64,000 bases of DNA. Source: Chlamydia sp. (GTDB taxonomy: Bacteria > Chlamydiota > Chlamydiia > Chlamydiales > Chlamydiaceae). The stretch lies in contig NZ_JAFUQR010000002.1 of NCBI RefSeq assembly GCF_017472245.1, forward strand, positions 1 to 64,000, in the 5' to 3' direction. Of this stretch, positions 9,491-19,184 are shown in pieces. How positions within the stretch are numbered: position 1 is the stretch's first letter; the number at the start of each line of letters is the position of its first letter. The position numbers and the translations under genes were made by a program. Below the pieces are notes generated by a model. That model was not told where the DNA came from. It saw only the letters and a list, made by a program, of their open reading frames with translations, and did not search any database.

Positions 9491-10328
9491 TGGTTCTTTT
9501 CACGCAGATGAAGTGACGGCTTGCGCTTTATTGATCTTGTTCGATCTTGTTGATGAAGATAAAATCATTCGAACTAGAGACCCTGAAAAGCTTGCACAAT
9601 GTGAGTATGTTTGTGATGTAGGGGGGCGTTATTCTTTAGAAGATAAGCGTTTCGATCATCACCAGGTATCTTATTCTGGCTTCTGGAGCAGCGCGGGTAT
9701 GGTTCTTGATTACTTGCGTAATTTAGGATTCCTTTCTTTAGATGAGTATGAGTACTTAAATAATACATTGGTGCACGGTGTAGATGAGCAGGACAACGGA
9801 CGTTTTTTCTCTAAAGAGGGGTTCTGTTCTTTCTCTGACATCATCAAAATCTATAATCCCTTGGAAGAAGGGGGGAATACAGATAAAGAGTTTTTCTTTG
9901 CTTTACATTTCGCAATAGATCTACTCATTCGGTTACGAAAGAAATTTCGTTACGATTGTGTTTGTCGGGATGTCGTTAAGCAGGTAATGGCAAAAGAAGA
10001 TATTTGTTTGCGTTTTGATCGTCCACTAGCATGGCAAGAAAATTTTTTCTCTTTAGGGGGTGAAAATCATCCTGCTGCTTTTGTAAGTTTTCCTTGTTCT
10101 GATCAGTGGATTTTACGAGGGATTCCTCCAACTTTAGATCGTCGGATGGAAGTAAGAATTCCTTTCCCGGAGGAATGGGCAGGATTGCTTGGTGACCAGT
10201 TAGTTGCAGCTACGGGTATTCCTGGTGCCATTTTCTGTCATAAAGGACTATTTCTCTCTGTGTGGGACAGTCAAGAAAGTTGCGAAGAAGCGTTGAATTT
10301 AGTGTTAAAACGACAGGGATTAGTATGA
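9459..10328 (+). CDS. MYG1-family DHH-like hydrolase/exonuclease
   Basis: 289-residue MYG1 (UPF0160) protein, CT386 position. The family's metal-site motifs are present: THDGSFHADEV near the N-terminus, CDVGG, and DHHQVSYSGFWSSAGMV. MYG1 proteins are DHH-like phosphoesterases, with the eukaryotic member acting as a 3'-5' exonuclease. The frame stays open upstream to a TTG at 9414. The ATG at 9459 is preferred because GGAGGA (9445-9450) lies eight bases before it and the conserved domain starts right after. Its last codons overlap the next start as ATGA, indicating translational coupling to the HIT gene. Confidence 0.88.
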   Translation: MQNPRSVGTHDGSFHADEVTACALLILFDLVDEDKIIRTRDPEKLAQCEYVCDVGGRYSLEDKRFDHHQVSYSGFWSSAGMVLDYLRNLGFLSLDEYEYLNNTLVHGVDEQDNGRFFSKEGFCSFSDIIKIYNPLEEGGNTDKEFFFALHFAIDLLIRLRKKFRYDCVCRDVVKQVMAKEDICLRFDRPLAWQENFFSLGGENHPAAFVSFPCSDQWILRGIPPTLDRRMEVRIPFPEEWAGLLGDQLVAATGIPGAIFCHKGLFLSVWDSQESCEEALNLVLKRQGLV

Positions 10329-10660
10329 CTACAATTTTTGAGCATATTATAGAAGGAGCAGTGGAGTGTGATAAAGTTTTTGAGGATGAAAATTTTATTG
10401 TGATTAAGGATAAATTTCCTCAGGCTCCAGTACATTTACTTATTATTCCGAAGAAGCATATTGAGAAGTTACAAGATATGCAAGGAGCAGATTTTTTCTT
10501 GCTTGCGGAAGCTGGAAAGATTATTCAGCAGATGGCTCGCGATTTCGGTATAGAAAACGGATATCGTGTTGTTATCAATAATGGATTAGAAGGAGGACAG
10601 AGCGTATTCCACCTACATATTCATCTTCTTGGTGGAGGCTTGTTGGGCTCCATAGCGTAG
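10325..10660 (+). CDS. HIT-family nucleotide hydrolase (HinT/YcfF-like)
   Basis: 111-residue histidine-triad protein, CT385 position. The triad appears as HLHIH near the C-terminus (FHLHIHLLGGG), preceded by FIVIKDKFPQAPVHLLIIP and KHIEKLQDM, the usual HinT layout. Such enzymes hydrolyse purine nucleoside phosphoramidates. The ATG at 10325 overlaps the TGA of the MYG1 gene by four bases (ATGA), which fixes the start. The longer open frame upstream from 10262 is within MYG1 and not needed. Cotranscription with MYG1 and the HEAT-repeat gene is likely. Confidence 0.92.
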   Translation: MTTIFEHIIEGAVECDKVFEDENFIVIKDKFPQAPVHLLIIPKKHIEKLQDMQGADFFLLAEAGKIIQQMARDFGIENGYRVVINNGLEGGQSVFHLHIHLLGGGLLGSIA

Positions 10661-10665
10661 TTTGT

Positions 10666-12291
10666 TTGTCGATACCTTGCTATGTGGAAGGTTCTGATTC
10701 TATCCGTCGACAGATGCTTTTTCACGAGTATCATGCAGCAGCACGAGAAGCCAAAACTCTCTTAAATACTAACTGTTCGTTATGTGAGGTTCGTACAGCT
10801 CTGCAGGCATTGGCTAGAAATCACGAGTACGGATTTTGGGAAGAGGCGTTTCTTCGGTCTAAACAGCGTTTCCCTTCATTGGAATCCGATCGCGTGGTTC
10901 ACGAAGATCTTGCCGCAGCTCTTCTTTATAAAAATATTCGACATTCTTCACTTACCGTTCGAGTGATCACAATTTTGGCTGTAGGGATGGCGAATGATTA
11001 TCGATTAGTCCCTATAGTTTTACAGGCTTTGGCTGATGATAGTGATACGGTGCAGGAGATTGCTTTACAGGTAGCCGTTATGTACGGTTCTGGTAGTTTG
11101 CTGCATGCTGTAGGCGATTTAGCAAAGAATGCTTCCTCTATAAATGTTCGCATAGCGGCATATCGTGCAGCAGCCTTGTTAAAAATTACAGATTTAGTCC
11201 CTCATTTACAAGGTATTATTCGGAATTCTCAATTAGATGGATCTGAGAGAAGAGAAGCTTGGAAAGCTCTGTGTGCGCTTGCCTGTCCATCCGGTAGTGT
11301 GTTGACTGGGATTGATCAAGCTTTGATGGCTTGTGAGATGCTAAAGGAGCATCCAGAAAAATCTATAGAGAAATTCATTCATCATTTGTTTGTTATAGAT
11401 CATCCAGAAGTTCAGGTAGCTACTTTACAAATGATTTTAAGGAGTGGGAAACCGCACGCATCATCTGTGATGGAGGTCGTTCAAAGATTGGCTTTTGATT
11501 CTCCCTCTGTACGAGTTCAGATGCAGGCTGCAGCTGTTTTGTATCTACAGGGGAATTCTTTAGGAGAAGATAAGCTTATCGAAGGATTAACATCATCTTC
11601 TAGTGCGATTTGTGAGGCTGCTTCAGAAGCAATTTGTTCACTGGGGATCAGAGGAGCTTTGCTAGCAGGGAGATTTCTATCAGTAGTACAAGGAGTCCGT
11701 GCCAAGGTAAATTTAGCGCTTGTTCTTTTAGTAAGTAGAGAAAAGATAGAAGAAGCAGGAGATGTCATAGCTATGTTTATGCATCGAATAGAGTCCTGTC
11801 GAGCTATTGAACAATTTTTGTATGAAGATCAGAAGATTCTCGCGCCATCTTCTCCTTTACAAGCAGAAATTGTAAAGAGAGAGTTGGCTAAAAAAATAAT
11901 CCGTTTGTTAGTCGCTGCTCAGTACAGTAAGGTGAAAACAGTTGTGACTCAATACTTAGCAGGACAACAGATAGGATGGAGTTTTTGTTCTGGAGTTTTT
12001 TGGGAAGAAGGAGATAGTGAGGTCTTTGCTGAGCCTGTACAGGAAGAGAGCTTTGCTTTTACTTTAGAGAAAGCGCTTTCTTCTTTGCAACGAGAGGGTA
12101 GTGAAATGGGGTTGGACGCAGTAATACGCCTGTATCCAAATAGTCGTTGGCAAGATAAATTGACCATTCTTGAAGCTATTTCTTTCTCAGAAAACAGAGA
12201 GGCAGCTTGGTTTTTAAGAGAGCGCTGTCTACAGGAAGCAGCGTCTTTACAGTCTGCAGCAGCCGGGGCTCTGTTTGCCTTGTTTAAATAA
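10666..12291 (+). CDS. HEAT-repeat protein, CT384-type
   Basis: 541 residues without signal peptide. Tandem helical pairs of HEAT/Armadillo type run through most of the chain, for example HSSLTVRVITILAVGMAND, DSDTVQEIALQVAVMYGS and DSPSVRVQMQAAAVLYLQ. Such solenoids normally bind protein partners; the partner is unknown. The gene follows the HIT stop by five bases. The TTG at 10666 has no good ribosome site. An in-frame ATG at 10714 is an alternative, as is reinitiation after HIT. A rho-independent terminator follows at 12302. Confidence 0.8.
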   Translation: MSIPCYVEGSDSIRRQMLFHEYHAAAREAKTLLNTNCSLCEVRTALQALARNHEYGFWEEAFLRSKQRFPSLESDRVVHEDLAAALLYKNIRHSSLTVRVITILAVGMANDYRLVPIVLQALADDSDTVQEIALQVAVMYGSGSLLHAVGDLAKNASSINVRIAAYRAAALLKITDLVPHLQGIIRNSQLDGSERREAWKALCALACPSGSVLTGIDQALMACEMLKEHPEKSIEKFIHHLFVIDHPEVQVATLQMILRSGKPHASSVMEVVQRLAFDSPSVRVQMQAAAVLYLQGNSLGEDKLIEGLTSSSSAICEAASEAICSLGIRGALLAGRFLSVVQGVRAKVNLALVLLVSREKIEEAGDVIAMFMHRIESCRAIEQFLYEDQKILAPSSPLQAEIVKRELAKKIIRLLVAAQYSKVKTVVTQYLAGQQIGWSFCSGVFWEEGDSEVFAEPVQEESFAFTLEKALSSLQREGSEMGLDAVIRLYPNSRWQDKLTILEAISFSENREAAWFLRERCLQEAASLQSAAAGALFALFK

Positions 12292-12301
12292 CTAAGTTCT
12301 A

Positions 12302-12327
12302 ACTATTAGCTGTAATAGTAGTTTTTT
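12302..12327 (+). terminator. Terminator after the HEAT-repeat gene, containing the stop codon of the opposing gene
   Basis: A seven-base-pair stem (ACTATTA / TAATAGT, loop GCTG) is followed by AG and six T on the plus strand. It lies 10 bases after the HEAT-repeat gene stop. The TAA stop of the convergent Inc-like gene (12306-12308, minus strand) is inside the hairpin. Confidence 0.6.
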
Positions 12328-13046
12328 AAAATTTTCCGTGTTCGGGCAGAAAGTTTGCATGCTGTCTTTTTAATAATTACCCGGAAGTTTCTTCGCTGAT
12401 AGGGGCTGCCCTCGGAGCGAGAGGAGCTGGACGGACGAATTGTTTCGTAGCAAGTTGGAGGGAATTCTGTTAACAAAGTGTAACATTCGGAGCCAGCTTG
12501 AACAGGAACGCTTGTGGAAGAGTTAATAATTAATCTAGAAAGCTTTTGCCATTCCCGAGTCATTTTCTGGGAAATTCGAGCGCATGAGAAGGCTCCTAAC
12601 GAGAAGGCAATGGCAACTCCTAGTAAAACAAAAGGGATAAAGGAAGCAAATGCTGGAGTAATCACAAACTGTATGATGACCCCAACAATAGCGAAGAGTG
12701 CTGTAAGGACCGCGAAGCATAAGGTGAGGATATCCAGGTAGTGAACCCGAGAACAAAGCTTCAGCATTTGTTGGTAAGTTTCTGTTAAGGAGGTCGATGG
12801 AGAGGGGCGTAAGCCTTTTAATGAGGTAATCGGACCCCCAGATTGTAGTCCTTTGATCGGGTGGTTCTTGCAGCGTAGAACAGAGAGTTTGGATTCTGAC
12901 TTAGCAACTGGTTTGTTAAGAGAAACAAGCGCAACATCCACACTCGTAGGAGAAACGATGCTATCACAAAGCTCGCAGTAGAAATAGTGATCGTTGTATT
13001 CAAGAGTATTTTTATATCCAGGATAACAAGGAATGGATCCGAACAT
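12306..13046 (-). CDS. Predicted inclusion membrane (Inc) protein with Cys/His-rich N-terminus, CT383-type
   Basis: 246 residues. Two closely spaced hydrophobic segments (about 103-126 and 134-156, separated by a Pro-containing turn) form the bilobed domain that marks chlamydial Inc proteins, which are type III-secreted and inserted in the inclusion membrane. The N-terminus has no Sec signal but contains Cys24-x2-Cys27 and Cys59-x2-His62, a spacing reminiscent of a zinc ribbon. The C-terminus is Ser- and Arg-rich and would face the host cytosol. Localisation and metal binding are inferences. Confidence 0.72.
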   Translation of the reverse strand: MFGSIPCYPGYKNTLEYNDHYFYCELCDSIVSPTSVDVALVSLNKPVAKSESKLSVLRCKNHPIKGLQSGGPITSLKGLRPSPSTSLTETYQQMLKLCSRVHYLDILTLCFAVLTALFAIVGVIIQFVITPAFASFIPFVLLGVAIAFSLGAFSCARISQKMTREWQKLSRLIINSSTSVPVQAGSECYTLLTEFPPTCYETIRPSSSSRSEGSPYQRRNFRVIIKKTACKLSARTRKILKNYYYS

Positions 13047-13202
13047 TATTTTTAAAGCCTCTTATGAGTAGCCCAGAGATTTTAACAAAAGCTTTGTTTG
13101 TCTTCAATAAAGCTTAACATTTTTATTTGAAATTAATTTCTATTTTTAAGATCTGTTTATTTTAGTTTTTATAATAGAAACTATTATGTTTTGTGAGAAA
13201 AT

Positions 13203-13394
13203 ATGCTAAAACAAAAATGTAAATTGTTTTTTATACAAGGGGTGATGTGTTTAACTTGTAGCTTACTGTGTTATTGTAGGAAGCTGCTCAAAGGAGGACC
13301 TGATTATGCCGATGAAGCATTATTTCAAGCTTTTCTTACAACGTTGATCGACGTTATCTCTGATATCAAACAGTTACCTAAAGGATCAGAATAG
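13203..13394 (+). CDS. Small hypothetical exported protein, CT382.1-type
   Basis: 63 residues with a basic N-terminus (MLKQKCK) then a hydrophobic, Cys-rich segment (FFIQGVMCLTCSLLCYC, about residues 9-25), which could be a signal or anchor. The remainder is soluble and mildly acidic. The ATG at 13203 has only a weak GAGA-type ribosome site. A TATAAT at 13170-13175 could be its -10 element. A strong terminator follows 20 bases after the stop, so it is a monocistronic unit. Function unknown. Confidence 0.7.
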   Translation: MLKQKCKLFFIQGVMCLTCSLLCYCRKLLKGGPDYADEALFQAFLTTLIDVISDIKQLPKGSE

Positions 13395-13413
13395 ATAAAA
13401 ATTTTTAAATTGG

Positions 13414-13449
13414 CCCCCTTCTCATGAAAAGAAGGGGGGCAGTTTTTTA
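13414..13449 (+). terminator. Rho-independent terminator after the small CT382.1-type gene
   Basis: GC-rich hairpin (GCCCCCTT paired with the GGGGGGC run, one wobble) followed by six T, between the small exported protein gene and the DAHP synthase gene. Confidence 0.85.
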
Positions 13450-13535
13450 TAAAAAATCTTTCCTTTCTATTTCTTTTCTCTCTTCTCTGTGTATGATTTG
13501 TTCTTCATTTGTGAAAAACAAGGACAAAAGATTTC

Positions 13536-14372
13536 ATGGACAGATGCCGGGTTTTGTTACCTTATGTGTTTGATCAACGAAGGAACCCTGTTATTCGCTT
13601 ATCTGAAACTTTATTGATAGGTAATGGGAAGCCTATTATTGTTGCCGGGCCTTGTACTTTAGAAAGCTTAGAGCACACGATTTCTTTAGGGTTAATGGTT
13701 AAGGAGGCTGGGGCGCATATCTTCCGAGGCTCTGTTCGTAAGCCAAGAACTAGCCCATATTCTTTTCAAGGTTGGTCACCTGATTGTGTAGTTTGGCATA
13801 GTCAAGCAAAAGCTGTGCATGGATTATTAACAGAAACAGAGGTTTTAGATGTCCATGACGTTGAGATGACCGCAGAACATGTAGATTTTTTGCGAATAGG
13901 GGCTCGTAATATGCAAAATTTTGTGCTACTGAATGAAGTAAGCCAGAGTCATCGTCCAGTTATTTTAAAAAGAAATCCTGGCGCCACGGTTAAGGAGTGG
14001 CTTGCTGCAGCAGAGTATTTGTTACGTAATGCAAGCTGTCCAGGTGTGATTCTTTGTGAGAGAGGGATTCGTTCTTTTGAAACATCTACTCGTTATACAC
14101 TAGACTTGAATTCTGTGGCATGGGTCAAAAAGGAGACTAACTTGCCTGTTATTGTTGATCCTTCTCATGCAGCAGGCACTCGTGATTTGGTGCAGCCTCT
14201 AGCTCGTGCGGCAATAGCACTTGGAGCAGACGGCGTAATGATTGAAGTGCATGAGAGACCGGAGCTTGCTTTGTGTGATGGAGCGCAACATATTTCTCCT
14301 GGAGATTTGGCAGAATTATCATCTTGGGTACAAAAAGCAATTCCTTCAAAGGAGGAAAATGCTTGTGCATAG
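13536..14372 (+). CDS. aroG: DAHP synthase (type I, AroF/KDSA-like)
   Basis: 278 residues. Condenses phosphoenolpyruvate and erythrose 4-phosphate to DAHP, the first step of the shikimate pathway. Visible family motifs are VAGPCTLES (PEP site), FRGSVRKPRTSPYSFQG, LKRNPGATVKEWL and the metal-site DPSHAAGTRD. It has the compact form without an N-terminal regulatory domain, related to KDO8P synthase. All remaining aro genes sit in one operon about 13 kb downstream, so this committed step is transcribed separately. Corresponds to CT382. Confidence 0.9.
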   Translation: MDRCRVLLPYVFDQRRNPVIRLSETLLIGNGKPIIVAGPCTLESLEHTISLGLMVKEAGAHIFRGSVRKPRTSPYSFQGWSPDCVVWHSQAKAVHGLLTETEVLDVHDVEMTAEHVDFLRIGARNMQNFVLLNEVSQSHRPVILKRNPGATVKEWLAAAEYLLRNASCPGVILCERGIRSFETSTRYTLDLNSVAWVKKETNLPVIVDPSHAAGTRDLVQPLARAAIALGADGVMIEVHERPELALCDGAQHISPGDLAELSSWVQKAIPSKEENACA

Positions 14373-14389
14373 ATTCTTATTTTTTTTAA

Positions 14390-15214
<825 letters not shown>

Positions 15215-15240
15215 TTTCAAGAAACTTAAAAGGTCCTTGT

Positions 15241-16038
15241 ATGGAGGCGTCTTCTTCTGGGAAGATTGTTTTTTTAGGCACAGGAGACCCTGAGGGGACT
15301 CCTGTGCCATTTTGTTCTTGCGAGGTGTGTTCACAAAGAAAGATTTATCGTTTACGTTCTTCCGTATTAGTTCAAAGTCAAGGCAAGAATTTTATCATTG
15401 ACACAGGGCCAGATCTTCGATCTCAATTATTGAGATACGAGATTCATCGCCTGGATGGGGTATTTCTTACGCATCCGCATTATGATCATATTGGTGGACT
15501 TGATGATCTCCGCTCTTGGTATATTACGCATTTAGAACAAGTTCCTATTGTACTTTCTTCATTCACCTATGATTATTTGTGCAAAACCCGTGAGCATCTG
15601 ATTCAAAAAGAAAATCCTGAACATAGTTTAACGGCTTCTTTGCGTTATATCATTTTAAATGAAAAATGTGGGAAACAGGAGTTGTTAGGTCTCCCGTTTA
15701 CCTATGTTTCCTATTTTCAAAAAAATTGCCAAGTGACTGGGTATCGTTTTGGAAATTTAGCATATCTGACAGATATGTCTTGTTATGATGAACAGATTTT
15801 AGATTATTTACAGGGAGTAGATACTGTTGTTGTTTCCGCTTCATTGGGCGTTCTTCCAAAAGCGTTTGGGAATCGATCTCCTTCTCATTTAACTCTAGAA
15901 CAAATAGATCTCTTGGTGGAGAAGATAGGAGCTTCGCGTTTAGTGATCACACATGTTAGTCATTATCTACATAAAGTTCTGGAGGAAGATCTCACGAGAG
16001 AGTGTGCTTATGATGGGATGGAGCTTTTATGGACATAA
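15241..16038 (+). CDS. PhnP-like metallo-beta-lactamase fold hydrolase
   Basis: 265 residues. N-terminal FLGTGDPEGTPVPFCSCEVC resembles PhnP/PqqB-type enzymes with a structural zinc-Cys site. The catalytic metal motif is THPHYDHIGG, and later LTDMSCYDE and LVITHVSH complete the MBL fold. PhnP proteins are cyclic phosphodiesterases; the chlamydial substrate is unknown. The frame is open from an ATG at 15196 overlapping artJ. The ATG at 15241 is preferred as it directly precedes the domain and has AAAAGG upstream. Close packing suggests cotranscription with artJ and hflX. CT380 position. Confidence 0.85.
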   Translation: MEASSSGKIVFLGTGDPEGTPVPFCSCEVCSQRKIYRLRSSVLVQSQGKNFIIDTGPDLRSQLLRYEIHRLDGVFLTHPHYDHIGGLDDLRSWYITHLEQVPIVLSSFTYDYLCKTREHLIQKENPEHSLTASLRYIILNEKCGKQELLGLPFTYVSYFQKNCQVTGYRFGNLAYLTDMSCYDEQILDYLQGVDTVVVSASLGVLPKAFGNRSPSHLTLEQIDLLVEKIGASRLVITHVSHYLHKVLEEDLTRECAYDGMELLWT

Positions 16039-16050
16039 GGAAAAAAATGA

Positions 16051-17400
16051 ATGAGTAAAGATAATTCGATAGAACAACAAGAGCGACAAAACACAATAGG
16101 TTGGAGATTTTCTCTTCCAAGGGCAGAACAAGATCCTGCGCAAGTTTTGGCTGTTTGCTGTTATGCAAATCGTGCAGAACAGGAGCGAGTTTCTGAATAT
16201 GTTGAGGAATTAATTTCTCTCGCGAAGTCTTGCGATCTTAGTATATTGGAGACTTGTACATGGTTGTTGCGCTCTCCTTCTTCTTCTTTTTATCTGAATG
16301 AAGGGAAATTAGAGGAAATTGAGCAAATTTTAGAACGGTTTCCCACGATAGGAACCTTGTTGGTAGATGAAGAGATTTCTCCTTCTCAACAAAGAAATTT
16401 AGAGAAGCGATTGAATGTCGTTGTATTAGATCGTACAGAATTAATTTTAGAGATTTTTGCTAGTCGTGCGTTTACTGCTGAAGCAGGATTACAAGTAGAG
16501 CTTGCGCAAGCACGATATTTATTACCAAGATTAAAACGCATGTGGGGGCACCTTTCCAGGCAGAAATCCGGAGGGAGTGGGGGAGGTTTCGTAAAAGGAG
16601 AGGGAGAAAAACAGATTGAATTAGATCGAAGAATAGTTCGAGAGAGGATTCATAAGCTTTCTAAAGAATTAAAAGCTGTTGAACGACAAAGAAAAGAACG
16701 TCGTAAAGCTAAGGAAAAGAATCAGATACCAGCTTTTGCTTTGATTGGTTATACAAACTCAGGAAAAAGCACTCTCTTAAATCTACTGACTTCGGCAGAG
16801 ACTTATGCCGAGGATAAGCTTTTTGCAACATTGGATCCTAAAACCCGGCGTTGTGTTTTGCCCTGTGGTCAGCGAGTATTACTTACGGATACAGTAGGAT
16901 TTATACGGAAACTTCCACATACTTTAGTTGCTGCATTTAAAAGTACTTTAGAAGCCGCATTACATGAGGATATTTTACTACATGTAGTCGATGCTTCACA
17001 TCCTCTCGCTTTAGAACATGTTGAAACAACACGATCTATTTTACAAGAATTAGGAATAGAGCAGCCTCGAGTCATTACTGTATTGAATAAAATAGATAGA
17101 ATCTCAGATTGGGGAGTGGCATCTAGGTTACGTCTTATTTCACCAACTCCTGTATGCGTTTCTGCTAAAACTGGAGAGGGAATCCGCGATTTGCTGCAAG
17201 CTATGGCTGATATGGTGCAAGAGGATTATCCTCAAGTACTTTTACATCTTCCTTATAAAGAATATGGACTATTTACAGAATTGTGTGATGCAGGATTGGT
17301 GATTTCTCATTACTATGAAAATGATGTACTCGTAGTTAAAGCATTTTTACCTAATTTTTTACGGAAAAAGTACGCAGAGCATATCGTGGGGATGGATTAA
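16051..17400 (+). CDS. hflX: Ribosome-splitting GTPase HflX
   Basis: 449 residues. N-terminal HflX domain (about 1-190) with a Gly-rich linker GGSGGGFVKGEGEKQ and a coiled coil around residues 195-230, then the GTPase domain. G1 is GYTNSGKSTLLNLL, G3 DTVGFIRKLPH and G4 NKID. Members bind the ribosomal E site region and rescue or split stalled ribosomes. The gene starts 12 bases after the PhnP-like gene. A 10-base inverted repeat lies downstream before pgi. CT379 position. Confidence 0.95.
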   Translation: MSKDNSIEQQERQNTIGWRFSLPRAEQDPAQVLAVCCYANRAEQERVSEYVEELISLAKSCDLSILETCTWLLRSPSSSFYLNEGKLEEIEQILERFPTIGTLLVDEEISPSQQRNLEKRLNVVVLDRTELILEIFASRAFTAEAGLQVELAQARYLLPRLKRMWGHLSRQKSGGSGGGFVKGEGEKQIELDRRIVRERIHKLSKELKAVERQRKERRKAKEKNQIPAFALIGYTNSGKSTLLNLLTSAETYAEDKLFATLDPKTRRCVLPCGQRVLLTDTVGFIRKLPHTLVAAFKSTLEAALHEDILLHVVDASHPLALEHVETTRSILQELGIEQPRVITVLNKIDRISDWGVASRLRLISPTPVCVSAKTGEGIRDLLQAMADMVQEDYPQVLLHLPYKEYGLFTELCDAGLVISHYYENDVLVVKAFLPNFLRKKYAEHIVGMD

Positions 17401-17432
17401 AAAACACACTACTACTTAGAAAAAAATGGATC

Positions 17433-17469
17433 GAGAAAGATTATAAAAGACAGAGAGGAAATCTTTCTC
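17433..17469. repeat. Ten-base inverted repeat between hflX and pgi
   Basis: GAGAAAGATT (17433-17442) and AATCTTTCTC (17460-17469) are perfectly complementary with a 17-base loop, ending 18 bases before the pgi Shine-Dalgarno. No T tract follows, so it is not a normal terminator. It may be an operator or a leader hairpin. Confidence 0.5.
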
Positions 17470-17500
17470 ATGTCAAAGCTTCTTCATAAGGAGGATCATT

Positions 17501-19075
17501 GTGGTGAAAAGTTTTTTGGATTGCGAGGCATTTGTTGCTTTGCAGGAGGTTGCTTTGCAACCCATTGATTTAACTTTTCCGGGAGTCTTATCCCAGAAAC
17601 GGATTCAGAAGTATGCCTTGTCTGCAGAAGGATTTACCTTTAGTTATGCTACAGAGCGTGTTGATGAAAGGTGTCTTAATGCTTTAGAAGGACTCGCCGA
17701 AGAGCGAGAGTTAATCCAGCAGATGGAGCATATGCAACAGGGCATGATTGTGAATTATATACAAGGATTTCAGAGCGAGTCTCGTCCTGTGTTACATACG
17801 GCAACACGAGCATGGGTTAGAGAGAATGATCTCCAGAAAGAAGCCTTGGCTATATCTCGTCACTCTGAGGAGGAGGCTTATCGTCTTGCAGAGTTTTTGT
17901 ACAAAGCCCGATCTAAATTCTCTACACTTGTGCAGATAGGTATTGGTGGATCAGAGTTGGGCCCTAAAGCTATGTATTTTGCTATGCAAGGAATCTGTCC
18001 ATCCGATAAGCGGATCTTTTTTGTTTCCAACGTGGATCCGGATAATGCTGCAGAAGTATTGCAAGAGATAGATCTTGAAACAACTTTAGTTGTTGTCGTA
18101 TCTAAGTCTGGGACAACTTTAGAGCCTGCTGTGAATGAAGAGTTATTCAGACAAGCGTATCAAAACAAGAGGTTGTCTGTTGCAGAGCATTTTGTATCTG
18201 TCACTTCTGTAGGAAGCCCTATGGATGACAAGAGTCGTTATCTAGAGGTATTTCATCTTTGGGATAGTATTGGAGGCAGATTCTCTTCTACTTCTATGGT
18301 AGGAGGGGTAGTATTAGGATTTGCTTTCGGCTATGAGGTGTTTACTGAGTTTTTGCAAGGTGCAGCTTCTATGGATGAGCATGCATTGACTCCGAAAATG
18401 GAAAAAAACCTGCCTCTTTTATCTGCTATGCTTGGAATTTGGAATCGCAATCTGTTGGGATATCCTACAACTGCTGTTATCCCTTATGCGACAGGATTAA
18501 GATATTTTACTGCACATCTTCAACAGTGTGGAATGGAATCCAATGGAAAAAGCCTTTCTATACAAGGGAAGGAAGTAGGATGTAAGACTACACCTGTTAT
18601 TTGGGGAGGAGTGGGAACAGACTGCCAGCATTCTTTTTTCCAAAGTCTTCACCAGGGGACAGATATTATTCCCGTGGAGTTTATTGGGTTTTTACATAAT
18701 CAGCGTGGAGTGGATTGTGTACTATCGGGGAGTTCTTCTTCTCAGAAATTATTCGCCAATCTTGTTGCGCAGTCTTTGGCATTAGCTCAAGGACAAGATA
18801 ATGCAAATCCTAATAAGAAATTTAGGGGGAATAGACCTTCCTCGTTACTGGTGGCTCAGCAGCTGACTCCTCGTATTGCCGGAGGATTACTTGCGTTTTA
18901 CGAGCATAAGTTTGTCTTTCAAGGTTTTTGTTGGGGGATAAACTCGTTTGATCAGGAAGGAGTTTCTTTAGGGAAGGAATTGGCGACTAAAATTATAGGT
19001 ATGATATCCGGAACTGGGTCGATAGAGTTTCCTGAAGCTCAGAATATGTTAAGACTTTTTAACGTTTTAGAATAA
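17501..19075 (+). CDS. pgi: Glucose-6-phosphate isomerase
   Basis: 524 residues. Interconverts glucose 6-phosphate and fructose 6-phosphate. Family motifs include QIGIGGSELGPKAM, VVSKSGTTLEP, WDSIGGRFSSTS (PGI signature 1 region), ESNGKSLS and the C-terminal GxNSFDQEGVSLGK segment. The start is one of two consecutive GTG codons (17501 or 17504), placed six or nine bases after a strong AAGGAGG (17488-17494). The late gene ltuA follows with its own promoter. CT378 position. Confidence 0.95.
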   Translation: MVKSFLDCEAFVALQEVALQPIDLTFPGVLSQKRIQKYALSAEGFTFSYATERVDERCLNALEGLAEERELIQQMEHMQQGMIVNYIQGFQSESRPVLHTATRAWVRENDLQKEALAISRHSEEEAYRLAEFLYKARSKFSTLVQIGIGGSELGPKAMYFAMQGICPSDKRIFFVSNVDPDNAAEVLQEIDLETTLVVVVSKSGTTLEPAVNEELFRQAYQNKRLSVAEHFVSVTSVGSPMDDKSRYLEVFHLWDSIGGRFSSTSMVGGVVLGFAFGYEVFTEFLQGAASMDEHALTPKMEKNLPLLSAMLGIWNRNLLGYPTTAVIPYATGLRYFTAHLQQCGMESNGKSLSIQGKEVGCKTTPVIWGGVGTDCQHSFFQSLHQGTDIIPVEFIGFLHNQRGVDCVLSGSSSSQKLFANLVAQSLALAQGQDNANPNKKFRGNRPSSLLVAQQLTPRIAGGLLAFYEHKFVFQGFCWGINSFDQEGVSLGKELATKIIGMISGTGSIEFPEAQNMLRLFNVLE

Positions 19076-19111
19076 CGTTCTCGAAGACCCAAGTTCCTGA
19101 TATTTTATATA

Positions 19112-19140
19112 CACAGTTTTTATTTTAAATATGTTATAAT
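19112..19140 (+). promoter_or_regulatory. ltuA late promoter
   Basis: A perfect TATAAT (19135-19140) lies 44 bases before the ltuA ATG. The -35 region (around 19112-19117) has no good TTGACA match. This matches the known late-gene ltuA promoter, which has a consensus -10 and poor -35. Confidence 0.75.
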
Positions 19141-19184
19141 GGGCCCGTTTCTCTTAAAAAGAAAAGTTTTTTGGGGGCTCTTCT

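Noticed and set aside
17470-17568. 32-codon ORF from ATG 17470 overlapping pgi
   Set aside because: It runs through the pgi ribosome site into pgi in another frame with Cys/Gly/Phe-rich composition; more likely chance.
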